Shown here in pieces: positions 18,385 to 26,056 of a stretch of DNA of 64,000 nucleotides. Under the pieces are notes generated by a model that ran no database searches, was not told where the DNA came from, and was given only the letters and a program-made list of their open reading frames with translations. The position numbers were made by a program, and so were the translations under genes. The stretch covers positions 992,001 through 1,056,000 of the forward strand of contig OZ245032.1 of NCBI GenBank assembly GCA_965224015.1, given 5' to 3'. Positions within the stretch are counted from its first letter, which is position 1. Every line of letters starts with the position of its first letter. This stretch comes from CBDCVD01 sp965224015 (GTDB taxonomy: Bacteria; Pseudomonadota; Alphaproteobacteria; Rhizobiales; CBDCVD01).

Positions 18385-18693
18385 ATACCAGCGGTATGGG
18401 CTTTATGGACACGCTGGCTGGTGTACTGCCTTGATAAGACAACGCTTTGACGCCAAGGCATGAGTCATTGGCAAGGGCCCTTGGTATATGCCAGCGGTAT
18501 GGGCTTTATGGACACGCCGGCTGGTGTACGGCCTTGATAACACAACGCTTTGACGCCAAGGCATGAGTCATTTGCAAGGGCCCTTGGTATATGCCAGCGG
18601 TATGGGCTTTATGGACACGCCGGCTGGTGTACGGCCTTGATAACACAACGCTTTGACGCCAAGGCATGAGTCATTTGCAAGGGCCCTTGGTAT
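18385..18693 (+). repeat. Three head-to-tail family A copies (3 x 103 bp)
   Basis: The units occupy 18385-18487, 18488-18590 and 18591-18693, each exactly 103 bp with no spacer. Units 2 and 3 begin ATGCCAGCGGTATGGGC and are nearly identical to each other. Unit 1 differs at a few positions (for example TACTGCCTTGATAAG versus TACGGCCTTGATAAC). This is consistent with recent duplication of one unit. Confidence 0.95.
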
Positions 18694-18793
18694 AAGCTAA
18701 ACCCATAAAGCTGATCGCCCTCTAAATCTATAGCAAAATGCGAGAAGAATACGCAAAAGCCCCATGATTGCCATTAAACGCATTTTGCTATAG
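18694..18793 (+). repeat. Family B partial copy (second module) joined to A
   Basis: It begins AAGCTAAACCCATAAAGCTG straight after the third A unit and ends CGCATTTTGCTATAG. CTATAGCAAAATGCG (18727 onward) and its terminal inverse form 15-bp arms of a 67-bp hairpin module. Confidence 0.88.
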
Positions 18794-18819
18794 GGTACCG
18801 CCCGTGCCGGTGGCCCGCG

Positions 18820-18850
18820 ACGGGGAGTGGGTAGGGTGATGCCCCTAATT
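18820..18850 (+). repeat. Family D motif
   Basis: GGGGAGTGGGTAGGGTGATG followed by CCCCTAATTAAT; preceded by GGTACCGCCCG, as at 52380. Confidence 0.6.
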
Positions 18851-18987
18851 AATTTACTCAGTTGCGTGAAAAAACAAGTATACCAAATCGATAGTTTCCT
18901 TTTCTCATAATCAACTCTAGGGATGGACGCAAACGCACGGGCCGGTCTTTGCAATAAAATTTTACATAAATTTTAATATGTCGTAGT

Positions 18988-19128
18988 CTATAGCAAAATG
19001 CGTTGAGTTGGAATCATGGGGCTCCAGCATTGTTTTTGCATTTTGCTATAGATTTAGAGGGCGATCAGCTTTATGGGTTTCGCTTATACCAAGGGCAAAA
19101 TGGGTACACCTAACGCCAAGCTGATCTG
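18988..19128 (-). repeat. Family B element, full copy (141 bp), reversed
   Basis: It starts CTATAGCAAAATGCG and ends AAGCTGATCTG. Both hairpin modules are present. Its middle contains TTATACCAAGGGC, a string also found at the right end of family A. Confidence 0.88.
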
Positions 19129-19333
19129 TTCCCTTAGCGAGCCCCATTTCCGTAGGCGTTCGCCAAACCCAGGGCACTTTTTCTGACGGCGCGGCATGGT
19201 AATCCAAGCTTTGTGGGGGGTGCGTACTATTGAAAGAAACAGAACCTGCATGATGGGTCATGATCGCGTTGAGTCCACGCGGCAGCAGCTTTGGTGAACA
19301 GGGTTGGCCTTGGCCCAGGAAGACGTCTTGTCA

Positions 19334-19373
19334 CATTGGGCATTGGGCATTGGGCATTGGGCATTGGACATTG
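19334..19373. repeat. Tandem CATTGGG heptamers
   Basis: Four exact CATTGGG units are followed by CATTGGA and CATTGAT, in phase. They lie 70-105 bp upstream of cpdR. Confidence 0.9.
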
Positions 19374-19412
19374 ATGCATAGGGGCACGGGAATGTATTTG
19401 TTTGGGGTATCT

Positions 19413-19440
19413 GTTGAGAGTTGAGAGTTGAGGGTTGGGT
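19413..19440 (+). repeat. Four tandem heptamers forming the cpdR ribosome-binding site
   Basis: GTTGAGA, GTTGAGA, GTTGAGG and GTTGGGT run without spacer right up to the ATG at 19441. The only purine-rich Shine-Dalgarno candidates (GAGAG, GAGGG) are inside the repeat, so copy-number change would alter spacing in 7-nt steps. Confidence 0.85.
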
Positions 19441-19800
19441 ATGAAGCGTATCCTTTTAGCCGAAGATGATGAGAACATGCGGCGCTTTCTGGCCAAGGCG
19501 CTCGCCAAAGCCGGCTATGATGTGGTCTCTTACGACAATGGCCTATCGGCCTATGATCGCTTGCGCGAGGAGCCGTTCACCCTGCTGTTGACAGATATTA
19601 TCATGCCCGAGATGGACGGCATTGAGTTGGCGCGCAAGGCAACCGAGCTGGACCCGGACATCAAGGTCATGTTTATTACCGGGTTTGCTGCAGTGGCGCT
19701 CAATCCCCAGACCCCAACGCCAAAGGACTCGAAGGTCTTGTCAAAGCCCTTTCACCTGCGCGACCTGGTGCAGGAAGTGGAGCGCATGCTGGCGGCCTGA
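19441..19800 (+). CDS. cpdR: Single-domain response regulator CpdR
   Basis: In Caulobacter CpdR is phosphorylated by the CckA-ChpT relay; unphosphorylated CpdR recruits ClpXP substrates to the pole. The 119-aa product is a receiver domain alone: MKRILLAEDDENMRRFL at the start, phospho-acceptor Asp52 in LLTDIIMPEMDG, and the conserved Lys in SKPFHLRDLV. I chose ATG 19441 over the TTG 6 nt upstream because the family begins MKRILLAEDD. Its presumed kinase (cckA) and protease (clpX, clpP) are also in this window. The 5' end is made of heptamer repeats. Confidence 0.93.
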   Translation: MKRILLAEDDENMRRFLAKALAKAGYDVVSYDNGLSAYDRLREEPFTLLLTDIIMPEMDGIELARKATELDPDIKVMFITGFAAVALNPQTPTPKDSKVLSKPFHLRDLVQEVERMLAA

Positions 19801-19866
19801 TCGGCTCGCGCATCGCCCCCGCCCGCGCTCGCTCAGGAGGCCATCGCCATCCGACCCGCCTGCGCC

Positions 19867-20136
19867 CTATCCATGACCCTGCCCTGCAAGATGATCGCGA
19901 GCGTGCCGGACCGCATGCGGGTCAACATGGCTTGACTGGGCAAACGCCAGTAGAGCACTTTCGTCTTCCAGCAAGTAGTCAAGCACGCCAACAAGAAATT
20001 CAGGTCCTCTGGTGGCCTGTTGGATTGTTGCTAAATCCAGCCCCGTTGTCGCCATAAAGCGCTGTATCTGCGCCTCTTCGCCCGCCAGATAAGTCACGGC
20101 GTGGGTTGCGACTTGAAGAGCTTGCGTATTGGTCAT
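19867..20136 (-). CDS. DUF3572 family protein
   Basis: This is an 89-residue protein of a conserved alphaproteobacterial family of unknown function. Recognisable are an N-terminal helix ALQVATHAVTYLAGEEAQIQ, the stretch FMATTGLDLATIQQA and the block FLVGVLDYLLEDESALLAFA. There are no membrane segments or catalytic motifs. In several alphaproteobacteria this family is found beside divK, as here, where the two genes are divergent with 327 bp between them. I do not assign a function. Confidence 0.85.
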   Translation of the reverse strand: MTNTQALQVATHAVTYLAGEEAQIQRFMATTGLDLATIQQATRGPEFLVGVLDYLLEDESALLAFAQSSHVDPHAVRHARDHLAGQGHG

Positions 20137-20463
20137 TTAACTTTCCAATTACAAAAAGGCCTGGGGTTGCAAGTGAAAACGCCTAGATCAGCTTGGCGTA
20201 AGTTGTACCCATTTTGCTATAATGTGTAAACTTTCAATAGGTTGTTCTCAAGGTGGCCGGTCTGAAGTCAGGGTTATTGCGGCCATTGCCACCAGCAAGG
20301 CCATATCGGGCCATAAATAGACGTTTCCACCTAAAGGCGATTGTCCTTTTACCCACAATACCCGCAAACAGTAGGCTTCGTTTAATGACACTCGCCCCCG
20401 TTTGGTCTATAACATCACCAGACCTGCACGGGAGAACGGCGAAACAGCCAGAGGAGCTTGGGT
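20137..20463. other. Divergent DUF3572/divK intergenic region with family B short copy
   Basis: A 39-bp B form (TAGATCAGCTTGGCG... ending ATTTTGCTATA) lies at 20184-20222, 48 nt upstream of the DUF3572 start. The rest (20223-20450) should carry the divK promoter; no CtrA-type TTAA-N7-TTAA pair was seen. Confidence 0.65.
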
Positions 20464-20847
20464 GTGGATAAACGGGTGTTGATCGTAGAAGACAATGAGC
20501 TGAATATGAAGCTCTTTCATGATCTGCTTGAGGCCAATGGCTACGAGACCATTCAGACACGCAATGGTGTCCGGGCCATAGAACTCGCCCGCCAACATCG
20601 TCCACACCTGATACTCATGGATATCCAACTGCCCGAAGTCTCCGGACTTGAAATCACCAAATGGCTGAAGGAGGACGACGAGTTGCGCTCTATTCCCGTT
20701 GTCGCTGTCACCGCATTCGCCATGAAGGGAGATCAGGAACGCATTCGCGAGGGCGGGTGCGAGGCCTATATATCCAAGCCGATTTCGATCGGTAATTTTC
20801 TGGAAACAATAAGAACCTACATCGGCGACCAGCAGGTTGCACACTGA
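20464..20847 (+). CDS. divK: Cell-cycle response regulator DivK
   Basis: DivK is a receiver-only regulator that, with PleC and DivJ, controls DivL-CckA activity and asymmetric division. The 127-aa product MDKRVLIVEDNELNMKLFHD has phospho-acceptor Asp53 (LILMDIQLPEVSG), the conserved Thr in VAVTAFAMKG and Lys in ISKPISIGNFL. I chose GTG 20464 because GAGGAG lies 7 nt upstream; the TTG at 20458 is too close to that site. Position Asp53 is the same as in Caulobacter DivK. No pleD follows; the downstream region is AT-rich and repeat-poor. Confidence 0.93.
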   Translation: MDKRVLIVEDNELNMKLFHDLLEANGYETIQTRNGVRAIELARQHRPHLILMDIQLPEVSGLEITKWLKEDDELRSIPVVAVTAFAMKGDQERIREGGCEAYISKPISIGNFLETIRTYIGDQQVAH

Positions 20848-21321
20848 GGATTAAGAACTATAGCGTGTCAGGTCGTCAAATAGACGTTGCCAGGCCCTGC
20901 CTCTGTTCACAAAGATATCCGCAAGACCGGGCGCAAATTTTTGCGGCGAATATGGGAAATAGTTAATATCGTATCGCATAAGTTGCATAAACTTAATCTA
21001 TTGATTTTCCTAGATATTTTCAAAACAACCTACGGAATATTTACCAATTCATTAACCAAAACCGTCCGAATTGATCGAAAACGGCACACCTTGCTGGCAA
21101 GTTTATACAATTGACGCAAGATTGCGTTAACGCCTTGTGACTAACATCTACTCAAAGCTGCAGAATTAAATCTACAGTTTTAAGCAAATCTATGATCCTG
21201 ACCGAAAAGGCAGAATTTTGTTTGATTTGCGAACAATAAGCTCCCAAACGCTGTACCCCCCCCCCCGTGTCCGTGGGCTCGCAGTAGAGTATCTGGGAGA
21301 TAATAAAGCTGTTGGTGAAGC
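20848..21321. other. 474-bp AT-rich upstream region of the FecR gene
   Basis: A weak family C start (TATAGCGTGTCAGGTCGTC) lies at 20859-20877, just after divK. The rest is markedly AT-rich around 20950-21130 and ends with a C11 tract. No gene is seen. Confidence 0.6.
21256..21266. repeat. Homopolymer tract of 11 C
   Basis: Eleven consecutive C lie 55 bp upstream of the FecR-protein start codon, where a promoter or leader would be. Such tracts are prone to slippage. Confidence 0.85.
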
Positions 21322-22707
21322 ATGGGTAACATAAAGTCGCGTTTTGCAAAGCTCCTTTGCATTGCATTGGTTGTATTCGTTCAGACTTCCGCGGTTCTCG
21401 CGTCTGACTGGACAATCACACGGGCCACAGGTGTGGTGCACGTATTTCCCGCAAATGGCAAAACCTGGTATATTTATAAGGCGGGTATGAAACTAAAGCC
21501 GGGGGACAAGATCGCCACCGGTCAGCGCGGGCGTGCCACTCTCAAGCGCAACCAGGAAGTTATCATGTTATCTCCGGGATCACATATAGTGATCTCGCCG
21601 CGTAACCGCAGTGCATCAAAAACTGACATCCTGCAGGCCCGTGGCAGCGTTCAGTACGAAGTCAAAAAGCGCAACGTAAAGCATTTCTCCGTCCACACGC
21701 CACATCTGGTTGCGGTGGTCAAGGGAACACGATTCGACGTTGCCGTTAATGGTCGAACATCGCGCGTGGGTGTTACGCGCGGTGCGGTTGAGGTTGGGGA
21801 GTACGCCAGCGGCGAGACCACGACTCTGCGTCAGGGCCAAGATGCCGCCACGAAAATTGGCCCCAAACCAGGGCTTCGCGTAAAGGCGGCTGGACAGCAC
21901 CCCGAAATGTACACGCGGGAAAACCTGCAAAACCCGTTCAACGAGGCGCAAAATCGCGCCAGAAAAGCCGCCGCCGAGGCCGAGCGCGCCGCCAAACGCG
22001 CCGCCGCTAAGGCCAAAAAGGCCGCCGCCAAGGCCAAAAAGGCCGCCGCCAAGGCCCAGCGCGCTGCTAAACGCGCCGCCGCTAAAGCCAAAAAGGCTGC
22101 CGCCAAGGCCAAAAAGGCCGCTGCTAAGGCCGAGCGCGCTGCTAAACGCACCGCCGCCAAAGCCAAAAAGGCCGCCACTAAGGCCGAGCGCGCTGCTAAA
22201 CGCACCGCCGCCAAAGCCGAAAAGGCCGCTGCTAAGGCCAAGCGCGCTGCTAAACGCACCGCCGCCAAGGCCGAAAAGGCCGCTGCTAAGGCCGAGCGCG
22301 CTGCTAAACGCACCGCCGCCAAGGCCGAAAAGGCCGCTGCTAAGGCCGAGCGCGCTGCCAAGCGCGCCGCCGCCAAGGCCGAAAAGGCCGCTGCTAAGGC
22401 CGAGCGCGCGGCCAAACGCACCGCCGCCAAGGCCGAGAAGGCCGCTGCCAGGGCCGAGCGCGCGGCCAAACGCACCGCCGCCAAGGCCGAGAAGGCCGCT
22501 GCCAGGGCCGAGCGCGCGACCGAACGCAAAAAAAGTCGCCGCCAAGCGAACCGAAATCAAGACACCCCACCGCGCTCGGGATCTGCTACACAGGACTCCA
22601 GCCGCCCTACAAGCGAGACGACTGACTCCCGTACCAATAACAATGCGCAAAGCCACCCGACGACAGGAGATGCCAACACCGATTCGCGCCCGCAGAGCGG
22701 GGAGTAA
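21322..22707 (+). CDS. Secreted FecR-domain protein with Ala/Lys-rich repeat tail
   Basis: The 461-aa product has a signal peptide (basic MGNIKSRFAK, hydrophobic core to about residue 25, likely cleavage after SAVLA), so it is exported. Residues about 35-195 form a FecR-type domain (VVHVFPANGKTWYIYKAGMKLKPGDKI, FSVHTPHLVAVVKGTRFDV). From about residue 213 to 402 there are nine units built on AKRTAAKAEKAAAKAERA: the first two are 25 aa, the next seven 18 aa. They form a highly charged, probably helical rod. The end is Ser/Thr/Pro-rich. There is no sigma factor or TonB receptor next door, so a FecIR role is unlikely. A structural, envelope or DNA/polyanion-binding role is possible; I do not assign one. 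GGTGAAG precedes the ATG. Confidence 0.85.
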   Translation: MGNIKSRFAKLLCIALVVFVQTSAVLASDWTITRATGVVHVFPANGKTWYIYKAGMKLKPGDKIATGQRGRATLKRNQEVIMLSPGSHIVISPRNRSASKTDILQARGSVQYEVKKRNVKHFSVHTPHLVAVVKGTRFDVAVNGRTSRVGVTRGAVEVGEYASGETTTLRQGQDAATKIGPKPGLRVKAAGQHPEMYTRENLQNPFNEAQNRARKAAAEAERAAKRAAAKAKKAAAKAKKAAAKAQRAAKRAAAKAKKAAAKAKKAAAKAERAAKRTAAKAKKAATKAERAAKRTAAKAEKAAAKAKRAAKRTAAKAEKAAAKAERAAKRTAAKAEKAAAKAERAAKRAAAKAEKAAAKAERAAKRTAAKAEKAAARAERAAKRTAAKAEKAAARAERATERKKSRRQANRNQDTPPRSGSATQDSSRPTSETTDSRTNNNAQSHPTTGDANTDSRPQSGE

Positions 22708-22874
22708 AAATACTCCTCATTACAGTAAGCAGAGCGGCGCAACACTTAACCAGGGGTTCCTCTCGCCGGGACGCGGGTTCACGTCAGCAGGGTGAGCACA
22801 GGAACGCACTCTCAGGCAATCAACAAGATGATATGCAGATAAAACATGGCACGGTATAAGCTTTCAGCTGTCTC

Positions 22875-23116
22875 ATACCAGGGGTCCTTGACAAGGGCTC
22901 ATGCATTCGCGTCAGGTACGTGTGTTATCAAGGCAGTGCGCCAGGCGGCGTGTCTCTGGATCAGCATACGTTTAGGTGTACCCATTTTGCTATGGGGACA
23001 ACTAAACGCATAAAGCTGATCGCCCTCTAAATCTATAGCAAAATGCGAGAAGAATACGAGAAAGCCCCCTGATTCGAATTAAACGCACTTTGCTATAAAG
23101 CCAATACCGCTGGTAT
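22875..23116 (-). repeat. Family A copy interrupted by a family B insertion
   Basis: The A part runs from ATACCAGGGGTCCTTGACAA at 22875 to GGCGTGTCT at 22955 and resumes with ATAAAGCCAATACCGCTGGT, ending at 23116. In intact reversed copies GGCGTGTCT and ATAAAGCC are contiguous. Confidence 0.9.
22957..23097 (+). repeat. Family B element, full copy (141 bp), inserted in family A
   Basis: It runs from TGGATCAGCATACGTTTAGG to CGCACTTTGCTATA. Both modules are present, with the AAAGCTGATCGCCCTCTAAA junction. It sits exactly at the CTATA of its A host, suggesting TA-type target choice. Confidence 0.9.
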
Positions 23117-23154
23117 CACGGTTAATTTATTGCCCTTAAGTCTATTTTCCTTTC

Positions 23155-23189
23155 AAGCCCATTCGACAGAGTCGAATGGGCTTACTTTT
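23155..23189. terminator. Strong hairpin with 13-bp stem
   Basis: AAGCCCATTCGAC (23155-23167), loop AGA, then GTCGAATGGGCTT (23171-23183), followed by ACTTTTA. This looks like a rho-independent terminator. The nearest upstream gene, the FecR gene, ends 450 bp before it, with the A/B composite in between. Confidence 0.75.
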
Positions 23190-23265
23190 ACTCGACATCA
23201 CTGTGTGGATCACTGTATGGGCAAGTGACCAAATTTTCATTGTATCTTCAGGAGCAAAGAACGGC

Positions 23266-23329
23266 TAGATCAGCATGAGGTTGGCTGTATCCATTTTGCT
23301 ATGGGGACGACTAAACGTATGCTGATCTA
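23266..23329 (+). repeat. Family B first-module copy
   Basis: TAGATCAGCAT at the start and ATGCTGATCTA at the end are exact inverses, giving a 64-bp hairpin-like module. It abuts a family A copy on the right. Confidence 0.85.
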
Positions 23330-23432
23330 ATACCAAGGGTCCTTAACAAGGACTCATGGCTTAGCGTCGAAGAGTTGTGTTATCAAGGCAGTACACCAGC
23401 CGGCGTGTCTATAAAGCCCATACCGCTGGTAT
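23330..23432 (-). repeat. Family A element, full copy (103 bp), reversed
   Basis: It runs from ATACCAAGGGTCCTTAACAA to CATACCGCTGGTAT and ends about 50 bp before the ffs RNA gene. Confidence 0.92.
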
Positions 23433-23481
23433 AATACACGCAAATTGTCTCTTTATGGGTGGCAGACCGGATGCTATAGTT

Positions 23482-23583
23482 GGGACGGGAGGTTGGCAGC
23501 GGACGGGCGTCTCGCCAACCGGGTCAGATCCGGAAGGAAGCAGCCCTAACGAGTTTTGCCCGGGTCGTTTGTTGGCCTCCCAC
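23482..23583 (+). ncRNA. ffs: 4.5S signal recognition particle RNA
   Basis: The universally conserved SRP loop is present: GGGTCAGATCCGGAAGGAAG followed by CAGCCCTAAC (23521-23550). The ends pair as GGGAGG (23487-23492) with CCTCCC (23576-23581), and GTTGGC at both sides extends the long hairpin. TATAGT at 23475-23480 is a plausible -10 box. The RNA pairs with Ffh for co-translational membrane targeting. Its position just upstream of dnaX is the usual one in alphaproteobacteria. The exact ends are estimated from the stem. Confidence 0.95.
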
Positions 23584-23688
23584 AGCCAACAGGGCGCGTG
23601 TCGGGAACCCCGCGCGATCACCGCGCCGCGCGGCATAAGCGCTCCTTGACCGGGGCAAAATCTGTCATTACGGTAAAGATCAATCCCC

Positions 23689-25641
23689 ATGACTGCTGAT
23701 AAAGCCTCTTCCCCCGCCCCACCCCATTGGCGCGACCTTGGTGAGCCCGCAGATGCCGGCGGGTCAGTCGCTGCCGAAGCGGGTCCTGAGGCCTCATCAT
23801 CTCCAGACCCGTCAGCCTCTTCAGCCTCCTCAGGCAGCGGCTCCTATCGGGTCCTGGCACGCAAATACCGCCCCAGAACCTTCGATGCCCTGATCGGCCA
23901 AGAGGCCATGGTGCGCACCCTGAAGAATGCCTTTGAGACCGGACGTATTGCGCAAAGCTACATGCTTACCGGCGTGCGTGGGGTGGGCAAAACAACGACA
24001 GCGCGCATTCTCGCGCGCGCCCTCAATTTTGAGCGCAGCGACGGCACAGGCAAGGCGACCGTTGAACTCGATGAAGAAGGCATCCACTGCGCGGCCATCA
24101 TGCAGTCACGTCATGTGGACGTTCTCGAAATGGATGCCGCCTCCCACACCTCAATCGACGACATTCGTGAGATTATCGAGGCCTCTCGCTATCGCCCGGC
24201 CAGCGCACGCTATAAGGTCTATATTATCGATGAGGTGCACATGCTCTCCAAGGCTGCCTTCAACGGCCTGCTAAAAACCCTGGAAGAACCGCCTGCGCAT
24301 GTGAAATTCATCTTTGCCACCACCGAGATCCGCAAGGTTCCGGTCACGGTGCTGTCCCGCTGCCAGCGCTTTGACCTACGCCGCGTGGACATGAAACCCC
24401 TGGTGAACCATCTGCGCACCATAGCAGAGGCGGAAAACGTTACAGCCGAAGCCGAAGCGTTGATGCAGATCGCGCGCATTAGTGAGGGTTCGGTGCGCGA
24501 TGCCATGTCCCTGCTTGATCAGGGGATTGCGCACGGGCGCGGCGAGATTAAAGAGGCGGATGTGCGCGCGATGCTGGGACTGGCGGATCGCACCCAGGTT
24601 ATTGACCTGTTCGAGGCCCTGGTGCGTGGCAAGATCGATCCGGCCCTTAAGATGCTGCGTATTCTATACGATTCCGGAGCCGATCCTGCGGTTGTGCTCA
24701 AGGACCTGGCAGCCTTTACCCATACGGTGACACGCCTGAAGATCGTCGCGGGTGCCGGCGACGACGAAGCGCTTTCGCAGGAAGAGACCTCCCGCGGCAA
24801 GGCCTTTGCCGAGGCGCTTTCGGTGCGCATTCTTTCGCGCCTCTGGCAGATGCTGACCAAGGGAACTGAGGAAGTTGAGATCAGTGCCAAGCCCCTGGCC
24901 GCAGCAGATATGGTGCTGGTGCGCATCGCCCATGCCGCCGATCTTCCCACGCCGGACGAAGCCCTTCACATGTTGCAACGCGACCTGGAAAATAACCAAG
25001 GCAAGACTGCCGCCGCGGCAGCATCAGCATCACCATCACCATCAACATCACCATCAACATCACCGGAAAGAACCGAGGCTTCGTCCGCATCTTTATCTCT
25101 ATCCTCAGCGCATAGGCAAGCCGAGAGCCGCATGGGCGCAGCAGGCCCCGCACCAGCGACCGCTGCACGGGTACGACCGACCACAGACCTTGAGCCTGTT
25201 CCCGTCACGTATGAGGTCGCGCCCGCCGAAAGCGATACGGTGCGCCTTACCCGTTTCGAGGACATTGTCGCTGTGGCGCAGGAACGGCGTGATGTTCAGT
25301 TGAAGATTGCCCTGGAAACGCAGGTGCGCCCGGTGAGGCTATCCCCTGGGCGTCTTGAGATCGCCCTTGATGACCAGGCCGATGCCGATCTTGTGCCACG
25401 TCTTACCCAGGCGCTCAAGGATTGGACCGGAGAGCGCTGGGTCATTTCCGTCTCGGGTGAGACCGCGATCCCCACGCTGCGCGAACGCCGTCAGGAAGAG
25501 ATCAATCAGGCCAGGGCGCAAGCCCGCCAGTTGCCCCTGGTTCAGGCGGCCCTGGCTGTGTTTCCTGATGCCGAGATCGTTGAAGTGGTCCATTTGTCAG
25601 CAGGTGTTGACAATGAACCGGACACCGGCACCACCATATGA
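23689..25641 (+). CDS. dnaX: DNA polymerase III subunit gamma/tau
   Basis: DnaX is the clamp-loader ATPase of the replicative polymerase. The 650-aa product starts with about 55 low-complexity Ala/Ser/Pro residues, then the core YRVLARKYRPRTFDALIGQE, Walker A GVRGVGKTTTARILARALN, Walker B YIIDEVHMLS and the sensor regions. The zinc-ribbon cysteines seen in enterobacterial DnaX are largely missing, as is usual in alphaproteobacteria. Residues about 440-480 are a Ser/Pro/Thr repeat encoded by iterated CATCAC-type triplets. The C-terminal tau-like domain is present. Order ffs-dnaX-ybaB-recR is conserved. Confidence 0.97.
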   Translation: MTADKASSPAPPHWRDLGEPADAGGSVAAEAGPEASSSPDPSASSASSGSGSYRVLARKYRPRTFDALIGQEAMVRTLKNAFETGRIAQSYMLTGVRGVGKTTTARILARALNFERSDGTGKATVELDEEGIHCAAIMQSRHVDVLEMDAASHTSIDDIREIIEASRYRPASARYKVYIIDEVHMLSKAAFNGLLKTLEEPPAHVKFIFATTEIRKVPVTVLSRCQRFDLRRVDMKPLVNHLRTIAEAENVTAEAEALMQIARISEGSVRDAMSLLDQGIAHGRGEIKEADVRAMLGLADRTQVIDLFEALVRGKIDPALKMLRILYDSGADPAVVLKDLAAFTHTVTRLKIVAGAGDDEALSQEETSRGKAFAEALSVRILSRLWQMLTKGTEEVEISAKPLAAADMVLVRIAHAADLPTPDEALHMLQRDLENNQGKTAAAAASASPSPSTSPSTSPERTEASSASLSLSSAHRQAESRMGAAGPAPATAARVRPTTDLEPVPVTYEVAPAESDTVRLTRFEDIVAVAQERRDVQLKIALETQVRPVRLSPGRLEIALDDQADADLVPRLTQALKDWTGERWVISVSGETAIPTLRERRQEEINQARAQARQLPLVQAALAVFPDAEIVEVVHLSAGVDNEPDTGTTI

Positions 25642-25712
25642 AACCAGCGTGAACCATCCTGAAGTCGCGCGATCTGGCGCGACACCACACGTATTGTAGA
25701 AAGCGAGAGAGC

Positions 25713-26045
25713 ATGAGCGGTATTATGGATATGATGGGGATGATGAAAAAAGCCCAGGCCCTGCAAGAAAAAATGAAACAAATGCAAGAAGAGGTCCAGC
25801 AGATCGAAGTGACGGGGACATCCGGGGCCGGACTTGTGACGGCGCAAATGACCGGCGGGGGTATCCTGCGCACCGTCTCCATTGACCCCTCCCTGATCAA
25901 GCCCGACGATGTCGAGGTTTTGCAAGACCTGATTGTTGCCGCGGTTAACGACGCCAGGGCCAAATCGGAGACTGCGGCCGCTGAGAAGATGGCCAATGTC
26001 ACCAAGGACTTGGGATTACCGGATGGCTTGAAACTGCCGTTTTAG
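25713..26045 (+). CDS. ybaB: YbaB/EbfC family nucleoid-associated protein
   Basis: This small DNA-binding protein (110 aa) shows the family start MSGIMDMMGMMKKAQALQEKM, a central TGTSGAGLVTAQMTGGG segment and the helical DLIVAAVNDARAKSE region. GAGAGAG precedes the ATG. It is placed between dnaX and recR, 11 nt before recR, so the three are almost certainly co-transcribed. It dimerises and binds DNA; its role in recombination repair is inferred from neighbourhood. Confidence 0.95.
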   Translation: MSGIMDMMGMMKKAQALQEKMKQMQEEVQQIEVTGTSGAGLVTAQMTGGGILRTVSIDPSLIKPDDVEVLQDLIVAAVNDARAKSETAAAEKMANVTKDLGLPDGLKLPF

Positions 26046-26056
26046 GTTCAGCACCC

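Larger units (their letters stand above)
18334..19440. other. 1.1-kb repeat-packed intergenic region between putA and cpdR
   Basis: I see no gene. In order it holds B (18343), three tandem A copies (18385-18693), B partial (18694), D (18820-18850), a stretch of about 130 bp with nothing recognised, a reversed full B (18988-19128), and two heptamer arrays (19334, 19413). The divergent promoters of putA and cpdR must lie within or between these elements. Confidence 0.8.
22708..23154. other. Intergenic region after the FecR gene, interrupted by nested repeats
   Basis: It holds no gene. The nested A/B composite (22875-23116) separates the FecR gene from the hairpin at 23155. Confidence 0.6.

Noticed and set aside
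18385..18693. Possible CRISPR-like array
   Set aside because: Units are 103 bp, contiguous and without unique spacers; no cas genes exist in the window.
21616..22656. Open frames of 346 and 232 codons rich in Gly/Leu/Ala on the minus strand
   Set aside because: They are antisense readings of the Ala/Lys repeat region of the FecR gene; repeats keep all frames open.
23377..23649. 90-codon open frame across the repeat and 4.5S RNA
   Set aside because: It overlaps the ffs RNA gene and half a family A element, and has no protein similarity.
24990..25110. Programmed frameshift site for a short DnaX gamma form
   Set aside because: No A-AAA-AAG type slippery heptamer with a downstream hairpin was found; the CAT/CAC-rich stretch encodes a simple Ser/Pro/Thr linker.
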